From Devosia neptuniae (GTDB lineage: Bacteria; Pseudomonadota; Alphaproteobacteria; Rhizobiales; Devosiaceae): a DNA stretch of 64,000 nt. Shown here in pieces: positions 10,088-18,861 of the stretch; position 1 is the first letter of the stretch; each line of letters starts with the position of its first letter. The notes beneath the pieces are model-generated. The model saw nothing but the letters and a program-made list of their open reading frames with translations, was not told where the DNA came from and did no database searches. The DNA lies in the NCBI RefSeq assembly GCF_025452235.1, contig NZ_CP104965.1, forward strand, positions 3,716,501-3,780,500, written 5' to 3'. Position numbers and translations under genes: made by a program.

Positions 10088-10821
10088 GTAAGCAGCCGCC
10101 ATACGCGACGCAAGTTTGGCACGCCACGGAAGCGGATCGTGCCGTCCGGCAATCTGGCAAAGAGCCAGCGCCGGGCGGCGAAGAAATTGCGCACAGCATA
10201 GGCCCCGATGCAGCCCAGGGCGAAGCCGGCGACCACATCGGTGGGATAATGCATGCCGATGACGATGCGGGAAAAGCCGGTCATCACTGCGATGAGCAGG
10301 AAGAGCTGGAAGAATTTTGGCGCCACGAAGCCGACAACCAGGGCCGTCGCCATGGCCGTGGTGGAATGGCCCGACGGAAAGCTCTGGAACGTCGAATCAT
10401 TGAGGATGCGGCGGAAGGCAAAGGCGCCATGCTCGAGGAATTCGGCTGGCCGGCCCCTGCCAAACAGTCGCTTGAGCCCATTGGCGAGGAGGCCCGGGGC
10501 GCCGACGCCGACGAAAATGAAGCTGGCCAACATGGTCAATTCCCAGCTGGCCCGGCGATAATAGCCGGCGGGCAACACGAAACGGCCGATCAGCGCCAGG
10601 ATCATGACGATCAGCGAGGGGATCAGCACCCAGTCGGACAGGCCGAAATCGGTGAGGAAATAGAAGGGGCCGCGCCAGATATCGGGCCAGGCCATCAGGC
10701 TTTGCGACACATAGGCATCGAAAAACATCAGCACGAACAGCACGGCAACCAGCACCGTGACATAGTTGGGCCAGTTTTTCTGGGTGAGGCCGAGGGGCCA
10801 GCGTGCGGTCAGATTGGGCAT
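10075..10821 (-). CDS. PAP2-family membrane phosphatase
   Basis: A 248-residue integral-membrane phosphatase of the type-2 phosphatidic acid phosphatase family, which removes phosphate from lipid phosphates or undecaprenyl pyrophosphate. The three-part motif is intact: KRLFGRGRP, FPSGHSTT, and SRIVIGMHYPTD, whose histidine is the nucleophile. Several hydrophobic segments surround these motifs. The exact lipid substrate cannot be told from sequence. It is convergent with and overlaps metC by 13 bases. Confidence 0.86.
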   Translation of the reverse strand: MPNLTARWPLGLTQKNWPNYVTVLVAVLFVLMFFDAYVSQSLMAWPDIWRGPFYFLTDFGLSDWVLIPSLIVMILALIGRFVLPAGYYRRASWELTMLASFIFVGVGAPGLLANGLKRLFGRGRPAEFLEHGAFAFRRILNDSTFQSFPSGHSTTAMATALVVGFVAPKFFQLFLLIAVMTGFSRIVIGMHYPTDVVAGFALGCIGAYAVRNFFAARRWLFARLPDGTIRFRGVPNLRRVWRLLTQRA

Positions 10822-10922
10822 GAGGGTTTGTGAACAACCACAATCAATCCGTCAACGGTGTGATATCGGCTTGGTTACGCTTGCCCTTTGGAAACGAACA
10901 GGCTAACGGAAGGCGGTGATCT

Positions 10923-10999
10923 CGGAGTGTAGCTCAGCCTGGTAGAGCACCGGTTTTGGGAACCGGGGGTCCAAAGTTCGAATCTTTGTACTCCGACCA
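10923..10999 (+). tRNA. tRNA-Pro(TGG)
   Basis: A complete 77-base cloverleaf with encoded CCA. The acceptor stem is CGGAGTG with TACTCCG, the D arm GCTCAGCCTGGTAGAGC, the anticodon stem CCGGT/ACCGG around loop TTTGGGA (anticodon TGG at 10957-10959), and the T arm contains GTTCGAAT. Confidence 0.96.
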
Positions 11000-11031
11000 T
11001 CACATCAGCCGTTCCGGCGAGGTTATTATCG

Positions 11032-11055
11032 CAAGGCCTTCGGGCCTTGTTATGC
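11032..11055 (+). terminator. Terminator after tRNA-Pro
   Basis: CAAGGCC-ttcg-GGCCTTG, a 7-bp stem closed by a stable UUCG-type tetraloop and followed by TTAT. Confidence 0.6.
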
Positions 11056-11076
11056 GCATTGTGTTGAGGACTTTGC

Positions 11077-11382
11077 ATGACCGCCCGCATCTATCGCCCT
11101 GCCCGCAACGCCATGCAGTCGGGAAAAGGCAAATCCCGGCAATGGGTTTTGGTGCATGAGCCGGCCGCGCCGCGCGAGATCGACCCATTGATGGGCTATA
11201 CGACTTCCACCGATACCCGCCAGCAGATCAAGCTCAGCTTCGATACGCTCGAACTGGCCGAGGCCTATGCGCAGAAGAATGGCATCGCCTATACGGTGCA
11301 GCCGGCGCATGACGCCACGCCCAAGCGGGTGAGCTATCCCGACAATTTCCGTTCCGACCGCAAGACGCCCTGGACGCACTAG
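11077..11382 (+). CDS. NADH dehydrogenase accessory subunit, NDUFS4-like (ETC complex I region)
   Basis: A 101-residue protein of the family of mitochondrial NDUFS4, a small matrix-side subunit that stabilises complex I. The match rests on ARIYRPARNAMQSGKGKSR near the start, WVLVHEP, the LMGYTTSTDTRQQIKLSF block, AEAYAQKNGIAYTV and the closing SYPDNF. This family is typical of alphaproteobacteria. It is a single-gene unit followed by a strong terminator. Confidence 0.88.
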   Translation: MTARIYRPARNAMQSGKGKSRQWVLVHEPAAPREIDPLMGYTTSTDTRQQIKLSFDTLELAEAYAQKNGIAYTVQPAHDATPKRVSYPDNFRSDRKTPWTH

Positions 11383-11407
11383 CCGGGCATGACATTTTGA
11401 ATCCATA

Positions 11408-11441
11408 GAGCGCCGCAAGTGATTGTGGCGCTTTTGTTTTT
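11408..11441 (+). terminator. Intrinsic terminator after the NDUFS4-like gene
   Basis: A 10-bp stem, AGCGCCGCAA with TTGTGGCGCT, a GTGA loop, and then TTTGTTTTT. Confidence 0.85.
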
Positions 11442-11453
11442 GGAGATTGCAAA

Positions 11454-12197
11454 CTGGAAACCGGCCTGCTGATCATATTGTGCGGCGCGGCCGCGGCCGG
11501 CTTTGCGCAGGGCGTGTCGGGCTTTGCCTTTTCGCTGGTGGCGCTGTCGTTCTGGGCTTGGGCGGTGGAGCCGCAATTGGCGGCGCCGATGTCGGTATTC
11601 GGGGCGCTGGCCGGGCAATTGGTCACGCTGCCCTGGGTGTGGCGGGGATTTGAGCTTAGGCGGCTGTGGCCGCTGCTGGTCGGCGGGTTGATCGGGGTGC
11701 CGGTTGGCGTGGTGCTGCTGCAATGGCTCGATCCCACGGTGTTCAAATTCGGGCTTGGGCTGTTCCTGTTGATCTATTGCCCGCTACTGCTCTTGCTGCC
11801 GGCTGGGTATACCTGGCGGCATGGCGGGCGTATTGCGGATGCGGTTTCTGGCTTTGTCGGCGGCACGCTGGGTGGCATTGGCGGCATGTCGGGGCCGGTG
11901 CCAACGCTGTGGACGACGCTGCGTGGCTGGGACAAGGACACGCAGCGCGGCGTGTTGCAGGCGTTCAATATTGCCATGCATGTGTCGACGCTCACTGCCT
12001 ATGCGATTTCGGGCTCGATCACGGCGCAAGCGCTGACCATGTTTGCCTGGATCACGCCGGCGCTGGTGGTGCCGGCGATTCTGGGCGTGTTGCTGTTCCG
12101 GCGGCTGAATGCCATTGCGTTTCGCCGGATTATCCTGAGCTTCCTGCTGCTGTCGGGCGCTTCGCTGGTGTGGGGCAGTGTCGCCGCCTGGCTGTGA
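11454..12197 (+). CDS. TSUP-family transporter (TauE/SafE-like permease)
   Basis: A membrane protein of about 247 residues with around seven hydrophobic segments and the two-fold repeat typical of TauE/SafE sulfite or organosulfonate exporters. The first repeat has GAAAAGFAQGVSGFAFSLVAL, and the second has DAVSGFVGGTLGGIGGMSGP. The start is uncertain: the frame has no upstream ATG. CTG at 11454 fits TGGAG at 11441-11445 and gives an intact first segment (ETGLLIILCG), while TTG at 11478 would cut it short. The substrate is unknown. Confidence 0.8.
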   Translation: METGLLIILCGAAAAGFAQGVSGFAFSLVALSFWAWAVEPQLAAPMSVFGALAGQLVTLPWVWRGFELRRLWPLLVGGLIGVPVGVVLLQWLDPTVFKFGLGLFLLIYCPLLLLLPAGYTWRHGGRIADAVSGFVGGTLGGIGGMSGPVPTLWTTLRGWDKDTQRGVLQAFNIAMHVSTLTAYAISGSITAQALTMFAWITPALVVPAILGVLLFRRLNAIAFRRIILSFLLLSGASLVWGSVAAWL

Positions 12198-12255
12198 CTT
12201 TTCGGGTTTTGGCGCGGGCAATGTTCTGGCAGGGTGGGTCCAAAGGAGCCTTTGC

Positions 12256-13119
12256 ATGACCAAATCGCTGTTTGCCCTCCCGGCCCTCCTCCTCGCGCTT
12301 GTGGCGCCCGCACAGGCGGCGCCAGCCCTATGGTCGGTCAGCGACGAAGACAGCACGATCTGGCTGTTCGGCTCGTTTCACCTGCTGCCGCCGGACCTGG
12401 AATGGCGGACCGATTTGTTCAGCGAAACACTGGCAAAGGCCGATGTGGTCTATTTCGAGACCGATGTTGGCCCGGCGGCACAGGCGACGCTGGGGGCCAA
12501 GAGTTTTGAGCTGGGCTTGCGGGATGATGGCAAGTTTTTAGCGCAAGCGCTCCCGCCGGATGTGGAGGCGTTGCTGCGCGAGGTTTCGGGCGAATATGCC
12601 GTGCCGATGCCACTGCTCAACACGCTCAAGCCCTGGCTGGCTTCGATCACCCTGACCGCCGCGGTCGCACAGCGCGCCGGGCTCGACCCCAATAGCGGGG
12701 TGGATATCGTGCTGCAGCGGGAAGTGCCAGCGGAGCGGCAGGCCTATTTCGAGACTGGCGAGGAACAGCTTGCCTTGCTAGCCGACGGTTCGGAGCAGGA
12801 GCAGACCGAGATGCTGGCGGCGACGCTGGCCGAGGTGGGCGGCATGAGCAAGATGCTCAGCAAGATGATCTCGGCCTGGACACGCGGCACGCCGGAAAAC
12901 CTGGCGGCGTATTTCATGGAAGATCTGGGGACAGACGAGGCGGTGGTGATGGATCGCTTGATCTATGACCGCAATGAGCGCTGGGCGGAGACGCTGAAAG
13001 GCGTGCTGGCCGATAATAAGAATGCGCTGGTGGTGGTCGGCGCCGGACACATGATCGGGGATCGTGGGGTGCAGGCGCTGCTTGAAGACGCTGGATTTGA
13101 GGTCCAGCGCCTTCAATAG
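12256..13119 (+). CDS. TraB/GumN family protein
   Basis: A 287-residue exported protein with a signal peptide (MTKSLFALPALLLALVAPAQ, then AA). The family pattern is clear: LWSVSDEDSTIWLFGSFHLL near the start, with the GSxH histidine, NTLKPWLA in the middle, GVDIVLQ, and the closing VVVGAGHMIGDRGV with a second conserved GxxH. These histidine motifs suggest a metal-dependent hydrolase fold, but no reaction is established for most members. ATG at 12256 is preceded by AAAGGAG at 12242-12248; an upstream extension lacks a ribosome site. Confidence 0.85.
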   Translation: MTKSLFALPALLLALVAPAQAAPALWSVSDEDSTIWLFGSFHLLPPDLEWRTDLFSETLAKADVVYFETDVGPAAQATLGAKSFELGLRDDGKFLAQALPPDVEALLREVSGEYAVPMPLLNTLKPWLASITLTAAVAQRAGLDPNSGVDIVLQREVPAERQAYFETGEEQLALLADGSEQEQTEMLAATLAEVGGMSKMLSKMISAWTRGTPENLAAYFMEDLGTDEAVVMDRLIYDRNERWAETLKGVLADNKNALVVVGAGHMIGDRGVQALLEDAGFEVQRLQ

Positions 13120-13139
13120 CTTTTTCGGGGCTCACAAGG

Positions 13140-13199
13140 AAGGCCCCCTCACCCGGCCCAAAAGGGCCGACCTCTCCCCCAAAGGGAGAGGTGAAGTGG
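13140..13199. repeat. CTCCCCCnnAGGGAGAG hairpin repeat, copy 2
   Basis: The same element as at 2784-2834: GGCCCaaaaGGGCC, then CTCTCCCCCAAAGGGAGAG, then GTGAAGTG. Again it sits between the ends of convergent genes. Confidence 0.6.
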
Positions 13200-13201
13200 C
13201 G

Positions 13202-14352
13202 CTAAACCGCGCTGAGCTTGGTCCACTTGCCGTCGGCCTGGCTCGAGGCCACCGACGCCATGATGAACTGCATGCCTTCGACGCCATCGGCGAGGGTTGG
13301 CAGCAGGCCTTCGTAGGCGGCGCCTTCGCCGCGGATGACGGCGGCGAACTGGCTATAGAGCGTGGCGAAGGCTTCCAGATACCCTTCGGGGTGTCCGGAG
13401 GGGATGCGAACATTCATGGTCGAGGCGGCATTGCCGGAAATGGCACCGCCACGGGTCAGCAATTGCTTGGGCTTACCGAATTCGGTGAACCACATGTAAT
13501 TGGGATTGTCCTGGCGCCATTCCAGGCCCCCTTTTCGCCATAGATGCGTAGCTGGAGGCCATTTTCGCAGCCGACCGCCACCTGGCTGGCCCAGAGCATG
13601 CCCTTGGCCCCGCCTTCGAAGCGCAGCATGATGTGGACATTGTCATCCAGCTTGCGGCCGGGGACGAAGCTGGTCAGATCGGCCGAGACGGAGTCCGTCT
13701 TGAGGCCGGTGACGAAGCGCAGCAGATTGTAGGCGTGGGTGCCGATATCGCCGATGGCGCCGCCGGCGCCGGAACGGGCCGGATCGGTGCGCCAGGCGGC
13801 CTGCTTGTTGTCGTCATCGGTGGCTTCGGCCAGCCAATCCTGCGGGTATTCGGCCTGGATGACGCGAATCTTGCCCAAAGCGCCGGATTCGATCATTTCG
13901 CGGGCCTGCCGGATCAGGGGATAGCCGGTGTAATTGTGGGTCAGCAGGAATTTGGCGCCGTTCTTTGGCTTGATCTCGGCCAGCTTGCGGGCGTCTTCGA
14001 TGGTCGAGGTGATCGGCTTGTCGCAGATGACGTGGATGCCGGCCTCGAGGAAAGCCTTGGCTGGGCCGTAATGCATGTGATTGGGCGTGACGATTGCCAC
14101 AGCCTCGATGCCATCGGGGCGCGCTGCTTCGGCGCGGGCCATTTCTTCATAGCTGGTATAGATGCGGTCTTCGGCGAAGCCGAGATTGCGGCCGGATTCC
14201 TTGGCCACTTCGGGGCGCGACGACAAGGCGCCGGCCACCAGATCGTAATCCCCGTCGATACGGGCCGCCACGCGGTGCACATAGCCGATAAAGGCCCCCG
14301 TGCCGCCGCCAACCATGCCCAGGCGAATGCGCTTTGCGCCGTTCTCAGCCAT
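13202..14352 (-). pseudogene. Gfo/Idh/MocA-family oxidoreductase, frameshifted
   Basis: A NAD(P)-dependent sugar dehydrogenase read in two frames. The first part (14352 to about 13532) has the Rossmann motif GMVGGGTGAFIGYVHR, CDKPIT and GGAIGDIGTHAYNLLRF. It loses homology at a run of five C bases (13527-13531, GGGGG on the coding strand). The second part carries on in another frame as MWFTEFGKPKQLLTRGG...GHPEGYLEAF and ends at 13202. One extra G would restore a single protein of about 383 residues (LRIYGEKGGLEWRQ, then DNPNYMWF). It could be a true mutation, a sequencing error or slippage at AAAAGGGGG. It is the last gene of the carbohydrate operon. Confidence 0.85.
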
Positions 14353-14386
14353 TGATGCCTCCTCAAGTTTCTACTTACGGCACGTT

Positions 14387-14482
14387 GTGCCACGACCTCG
14401 TGGTTCGACAAGCTCACCATGAGGTCTACTGAGATTTCAAAGTAGCCCTCATCCTGAGCTTGTCGAAGGAAGAGGGCGTGGC
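14387..14482. repeat. REP-like repeat pair in inverted orientation (copies 2 and 3)
   Basis: Copy 2 (14387-14430) closely resembles copy 1 at 1049-1091. Copy 3 (14441-14482) is the reverse orientation, with core CATCCTGAGCTTGTCGAAGG. The pair sits between two genes of the same operon and could fold into one large stem in the mRNA. Confidence 0.72.
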
Positions 14483-14491
14483 GGAATGAGC

Positions 14492-15547
14492 TTAGCTCAG
14501 ACCCAAAATCTTCCGGTTTGCCGCCAGGTCCGTGCCGGCCGAGGCGAAGTCGTCGAAGGCGTGTTCGGTGACGTGGATGATGTGGTTCTTGATGAACTCC
14601 GCGCCTTCGCGCGCGCCGTCTTCGGGGTGCTTGATAGCGCATTCCCATTCGAGCACGGCCCAGCCGGCAAAGTCGTATTGCGCCATCTTGGAGAAGATCG
14701 AGGCGAAATCGACCTGGCCGTCGCCCAGCGAGCGGAAGCGCCCTGCCCGGTTGATCCAGCTCTGATAGCCCGAATAGACGCCCTGGCGGCCGGTCGGATT
14801 GAACTCGGCGTCCTTGACGTGGAACAGCTTGATGCGCTCGTGATAAATATCAATGAAATCGAGATAATCGAGCTGCTGCAGCACCATGTGGCTGGGATCG
14901 TAGAGGATGTTGGCGCGCGGGTGATTTTTGACGCGGTCGAGGAACATCTCGAAGGTGACGCCGTCGAACAGGTCTTCGCCCGGATGCAGTTCGTAGCCGA
15001 CGTCGACGCCAGCTTCGTCAAAGGCGTTGAGGATGGGCGTCCAGCGGCGGGCCAGTTCGTCAAAGGCTTCTTCAACGAGGCCGGCGGGGCGCTGGGGGAA
15101 TGGATAGAGGAACGGCCAGGTGAGCGCGCCCGAGAAGGTCGCGTGCTCGGTGAGGCCGAGGTTTTTCGATGCCTTGGCAGCCCAATGCAGTTGCTGCACG
15201 GCCCATTCCTGCCGAGCCTTGGGATTGTTGTGGACGGATGCGGGGGCGAAGCCATCGAGCATGGTGTCATAGACCGGGTGCGCGGCGACGAGCTGGCCCT
15301 GGAGATGGGTCGAGAGCTCGGTGATGGCCAGGCCATGCTTGGCGGCAGTGCCGGTCAGCTCGTCGGCGTAAGTCTTGGAGGTGGCGGCCTTTTCCAGATC
15401 GATCAGGCTGGTGACCCAGGTGGGGATCTGCACGCCCTTGTAGCCGTAATTGGCAGCCCAGCCGCAAATGGCGTCGAAGGAATTGAATGGCGGCTTGTCT
15501 CCGGCGAATTGCGCCAGGAAGACTGCGGGACCCTTGATGGTGCGCAT
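14492..15547 (-). CDS. Sugar phosphate isomerase/epimerase (xylose isomerase-like TIM barrel)
   Basis: A 351-residue cytoplasmic enzyme of the AP-endonuclease-2/xylose-isomerase fold. Landmarks are AANYGYKGVQIPTW, ELSTHLQGQLVAAHPVYD, VGYELHPGEDLFDG, NILYDPSHMVLQQ, IKLFHVKDAEF and AVLEWECAIK; the E, D, H and E residues in these are the usual metal ligands. ATG at 15547 follows GAGGAGAGAG, a strong ribosome site, so the longer open frame through a repeat is rejected. The substrate is unknown; it lies between two Gfo/Idh dehydrogenases in a sugar operon. Confidence 0.85.
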   Translation of the reverse strand: MRTIKGPAVFLAQFAGDKPPFNSFDAICGWAANYGYKGVQIPTWVTSLIDLEKAATSKTYADELTGTAAKHGLAITELSTHLQGQLVAAHPVYDTMLDGFAPASVHNNPKARQEWAVQQLHWAAKASKNLGLTEHATFSGALTWPFLYPFPQRPAGLVEEAFDELARRWTPILNAFDEAGVDVGYELHPGEDLFDGVTFEMFLDRVKNHPRANILYDPSHMVLQQLDYLDFIDIYHERIKLFHVKDAEFNPTGRQGVYSGYQSWINRAGRFRSLGDGQVDFASIFSKMAQYDFAGWAVLEWECAIKHPEDGAREGAEFIKNHIIHVTEHAFDDFASAGTDLAANRKILGLS

Positions 15548-15606
15548 GAAATCTCTCTCCTCGTGAGGCGCTGAGGCGCCTTGGTCTTTTGCCGTTTTCA
15601 AACAGC

Positions 15607-15642
15607 GGACCTCACCCTGAGCGTGTCGCAGGGCGAGGTCCA
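15607..15642. repeat. REP-like repeat, copy 4
   Basis: Core CTCACCCTGAGCGTGTCGCA with outer arms forming GACCTC/GAGGTC; same orientation as copy 3. Confidence 0.65.
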
Positions 15643-15659
15643 CTTTCAGCACATTGTTC

Positions 15660-15679
15660 GACAGGCCCAGGGGCCTGTC
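15660..15679 (-). other. Intra-operon hairpin
   Basis: A perfect GACAGGCC/GGCCTGTC stem with a 4-base loop just after the second Gfo/Idh gene. No T run follows on the minus strand, so RNA stabilisation is as likely as termination. Confidence 0.4.
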
Positions 15680-15694
15680 AATGAGGTACGAACC

Positions 15695-16837
15695 TCAAGC
15701 CTTCAAAAGCGCCTGTGCATCGGCCGGCGTGAGGGCCAGCGGACGCTCGCAGGTGGTCGACAGGGTGATGACCTGACCGGTCTCGCCGGCCTGGAGCAGG
15801 CTGGTGAGCACGTCGACGACATGCAGGGCGACATCGAGGCCGCAGCGCGCATTGTAGCCGCCATCGATCGAGGCGATCATGTCGGCCAGGCCCGCCGTGC
15901 GGTAATTGGCGCGGTGGACGGGCTTGTCGAGATCCTGATTGGCGCGGCCAAACGGGTGATCCCACGGGGTGACCGTGCTCTTCTCGCCGGCCCAATTGGT
16001 GGTGACCAGATCGCCGCCGAAGAAGTTCGGATCGGGCACGAAGATCGATCCGCCCGTGCCATAGAGCTCGATATTGTGGTGACCATGGCTGGCAACGTCC
16101 CAGCTGGCGCCGATGGTGATCACGGCGCCGTTGTGGAATTCGAGAATGCCGTGAATGGTGGTCGGCGTCTCGACCGGAACGGCCTTGCCCTTCATCGGGC
16201 CTTCGGCAGTCACAACACGTTCGGTCCGGGCCATATTGGTGAAGGCCGAGAGGCGTTTTACCGGGCCGAGCAGGTGAACCAGGTTAGTGACGTAGTATGG
16301 TCCCATATCGAGGATGGGGCCGCCGCCGGGCTTGAAGAAGAAGTCCGGATTGGGGTGCCAGTGCTCCATGCCCGGCCCCATCACGTGGGTGGTGCCGCTC
16401 ATGATCTTGCCGAGCTGGCCACTGTCGATGATGTCGCGAGCCTGCTGATGGGCGCCGCCGAGGAAGGTGTCGGGAGCCGACCCCACTTTGAGGTTGCGCT
16501 CGTCGGCGGCCTTTTTCAGCGCCTTGCCTTCTTCGAGGCTGAGCACGAAGGGCTTTTCGGAATAGGCGTGCTTGCCGGCCGAGACGATATCCTTGGACAC
16601 CGAATAATGGGTGGCCGGGATGGTCAGGTTGACGATGACATCGAGTTCGCTGTTCTTGAGCAGCTCGTCGGGCGTCTGGGCAGCAACGCCGAATTCCTCG
16701 GCACGCTTCTGGGCGGCGGCGGGCAGAATGTCTGCCACCGCGCGGACCTCGAGCCCCTTGAACAGGGGCGCGAGGCGCAGATAGGCCGCGGAAATATTGC
16801 CGGCACCCATGATGCCGACGCCGTAGGTCTTTGCCAT
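15695..16837 (-). CDS. Gfo/Idh/MocA-family oxidoreductase
   Basis: An intact 380-residue NAD(P)-dependent dehydrogenase. It has the N-terminal dinucleotide fold with GIMGAGNISAAYLRLA, VADILP, the EKP motif in HAYSEKPFVLSLEEG, and the C-terminal substrate domain with GGGPILDMGPYYVTNLVHLLGP. Family members oxidise sugar alcohols, inositols or the C3 hydroxyl of sugars. The substrate cannot be named from sequence. It lies 6 bases after the isomerase gene 16844-17593, so one transcript is very likely. Confidence 0.9.
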   Translation of the reverse strand: MAKTYGVGIMGAGNISAAYLRLAPLFKGLEVRAVADILPAAAQKRAEEFGVAAQTPDELLKNSELDVIVNLTIPATHYSVSKDIVSAGKHAYSEKPFVLSLEEGKALKKAADERNLKVGSAPDTFLGGAHQQARDIIDSGQLGKIMSGTTHVMGPGMEHWHPNPDFFFKPGGGPILDMGPYYVTNLVHLLGPVKRLSAFTNMARTERVVTAEGPMKGKAVPVETPTTIHGILEFHNGAVITIGASWDVASHGHHNIELYGTGGSIFVPDPNFFGGDLVTTNWAGEKSTVTPWDHPFGRANQDLDKPVHRANYRTAGLADMIASIDGGYNARCGLDVALHVVDVLTSLLQAGETGQVITLSTTCERPLALTPADAQALLKA

Positions 16838-16843
16838 TTTAGC

Positions 16844-17593
16844 TTACTTCCACTTCTGGGCGGTAGCGATGGAGCGCGTGGCGAAACGCACTTCGTCGGA
16901 AGGCTTGTCGTGTTCGGCGACGAAATACTGCGCCTTGGTCTTGCTCTTCACCTTGGTGATGAGATTGTCCCAATCAAGCGTGCCGTAGCCCACATCGGCC
17001 CAGCCATCTTCATCGGCGTTCTCGCCGGCGGGGGCGATGTCCTTGACGTGGACGGCGCTGATGCGGTCGCCATAACGGTCGAACCAGGCGATCGGGTCGG
17101 CCTTGCCGCGCACGAGCCAGGCGACGTCAGCTTCCCACTCAATGTTAGGAGCGGTTTCGAGGAGGATTTCCATCGGAGTGCGGCCCGACGTGGTGGGCAC
17201 GAATTCGAAATCGTGATTGTGCCAGCCGAAGCCATAGCCGTGCTTGGTGTAGGTCTCGGCGTGGCCGGCCAGCGTCTCCGCGAGCTTGAGCCACTTAGAT
17301 TCGTCGGCGCTACGATCCTCGGCACCGATATGGGGCACAATGATCTTCTTGATGCCGAGGGTTTCAGCGGTCTTAAGCGTGGCGGAGACGTCGGCGACCT
17401 GAGCCGGACCAAAGTGGCCGGTCGGCATGGTGAGGCCATTCTTCTTGAGATTGGCGGCCAGACCGGCAGCGTCTGCATAGAGACCACCGAAGCCTTCGAC
17501 CTGCGTGTAGCCAAGCTTGCCAAGGGTTTCGAGGAAGTCGGGCAGCGAGGGGACGTTGCGAGCGCTATAGAGCTGGAATGACAGTTCGGTCAT
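16844..17593 (-). CDS. Sugar phosphate isomerase/epimerase (second TIM-barrel enzyme)
   Basis: A 249-residue xylose-isomerase-like protein: MTELSFQLYSARN, YTQVEGFGGLYAD, HGYGFGWHNHDFEF, NIEWEADVAWLVRG, ISAVHVKDIAPAGE and KAQYFVAEHDKPSDE carry the metal ligands. ATG at 17593 is preceded by AAGAGG; the frame stays open to 17857 but only by reading through a GC-rich hairpin. It has little similarity to the isomerase at 14492-15547 beyond the fold, so the two probably act on different steps. Confidence 0.86.
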   Translation of the reverse strand: MTELSFQLYSARNVPSLPDFLETLGKLGYTQVEGFGGLYADAAGLAANLKKNGLTMPTGHFGPAQVADVSATLKTAETLGIKKIIVPHIGAEDRSADESKWLKLAETLAGHAETYTKHGYGFGWHNHDFEFVPTTSGRTPMEILLETAPNIEWEADVAWLVRGKADPIAWFDRYGDRISAVHVKDIAPAGENADEDGWADVGYGTLDWDNLITKVKSKTKAQYFVAEHDKPSDEVRFATRSIATAQKWK

Positions 17594-17729
17594 GGGGGCC
17601 TCTTGATAATTTTGGGCTGGTGCCCGGTCGACGGGCAAAGGAGGTAATGGGTTTGAATTGCGCTGTCCCGCCGCAAAGGCAGGCGATCCGCCCGAAAAGT
17701 AATGTGCCGGAGCGGCCAGCAGATGATGG

Positions 17730-17752
17730 GGCGCCGCGCAGTGCGCGACGCC
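17730..17752 (-). other. Stable hairpin between the ATPase and isomerase genes
   Basis: A 10-bp stem, GGCGCCGCGC with GCGCGACGCC, and a 3-base loop, in a 172-base gap within the operon. No T tract. It may protect or separate the transporter and catabolic parts of the mRNA. Confidence 0.45.
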
Positions 17753-17765
17753 TCGATAATGAGTG

Positions 17766-18857
17766 TCAGAGCCGGTTGGTCGAGGCCGTGTCGAACAGCG
17801 AACCGCGGGCCGGATCGAAGCCCACCAGCACCTTCTGGCCGACAGTGAGATGCACATCGCTATCGGCGCGGAAGGTCACGGCATGGTTGCCGATCTTGGT
17901 CCAGGCCAGCGTGTCCGAGCCCATGGGCTCGACGATTTCGATTTCGACCTCGGTGGAGAATGGCATAGCCTTGGCCGCATCGCCGAGCAGGATGTGTTCC
18001 GGCCGAACGCCGAGCACCGCCTTGGTCGAGCCGGTCGGCGCCTTGTCGAAGACATAGCGGCCCACCGGAACGACAATGCCATCATCGGTGGTGAAGGTCG
18101 GCTCGGCCCCGCCGGCCAGCGTGCCGTTGAGGAAGTTCATCGAAGGCGAGCCGATAAAGCCGGCCACGTAGAGATTAACGGGCTTGTTGTAGATCGTATG
18201 CGGATCGGACAGCTGCTGGATTTCGCCATTCTTCATGATGGCGATGCGATCGGCCAGGGTCAGGGCCTCGATCTGGTCGTGGGTGACGTAGATCATGGTG
18301 TTCTTGAGCCGCTGATGCAGCCGCTTGATCTCGACGCGCAGGTCGCTGCGCAGCTTGGCATCGAGGTTGGACAAGGGTTCGTCGAACAGGAACACGTCCA
18401 CGTCGCGCACCAAGGCCCGGCCGATGGCCACACGCTGACGCTGGCCGCCCGAGAGGTTGGCGGGCTTGCGCTGCAGCAAGGGCTCGATCTGCAGGATTTC
18501 GGAGGCGCGCTTGACGCGGCTTTCGATCTCGTCGCGCTTCATGCCGGCAACGCGCAGGCCGAAGGAGAGGTTCTTTTCCACCGTCATCTGCGGATAGAGC
18601 GCATAGGACTGGAACACCATGCCGATGCCGCGATCCTTGGGCTCAGCCCAGGTGACGTTCTTGCCGCCGATGAAAATCTGGCCTTCGGAAACATCGAGCA
18701 GACCGGCAATGCAATTGAGCAGAGTGGACTTGCCGCAACCCGAGGGGCCAAGCAGCACGATGAACTCGCCCTGCTTGACGTCGAGATTGAGGCTTTTGAG
18801 GACCTGGACCGAGCCGAAATTGAGCGACAGGTCTTTGACGGAAACGCTGGATTGCAT
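17766..18857 (-). CDS. Carbohydrate ABC transporter ATP-binding protein (UgpC/MsmK type)
   Basis: A 363-residue ATPase for a CUT1-type sugar importer. It has Walker A GPSGCGKS, signature [15 protein letters not shown], Walker [15 protein letters not shown] and the switch in YVTHDQIEALTLADR. The C-terminal part after about residue 235 is the OB-fold (TOBE) regulatory domain with GVRPEHILLG and AWTKIGNHAV. It lies 4 bases after the permease gene. Confidence 0.93.
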   Translation of the reverse strand: MQSSVSVKDLSLNFGSVQVLKSLNLDVKQGEFIVLLGPSGCGKSTLLNCIAGLLDVSEGQIFIGGKNVTWAEPKDRGIGMVFQSYALYPQMTVEKNLSFGLRVAGMKRDEIESRVKRASEILQIEPLLQRKPANLSGGQRQRVAIGRALVRDVDVFLFDEPLSNLDAKLRSDLRVEIKRLHQRLKNTMIYVTHDQIEALTLADRIAIMKNGEIQQLSDPHTIYNKPVNLYVAGFIGSPSMNFLNGTLAGGAEPTFTTDDGIVVPVGRYVFDKAPTGSTKAVLGVRPEHILLGDAAKAMPFSTEVEIEIVEPMGSDTLAWTKIGNHAVTFRADSDVHLTVGQKVLVGFDPARGSLFDTASTNRL

Positions 18858-18861
18858 GTGC

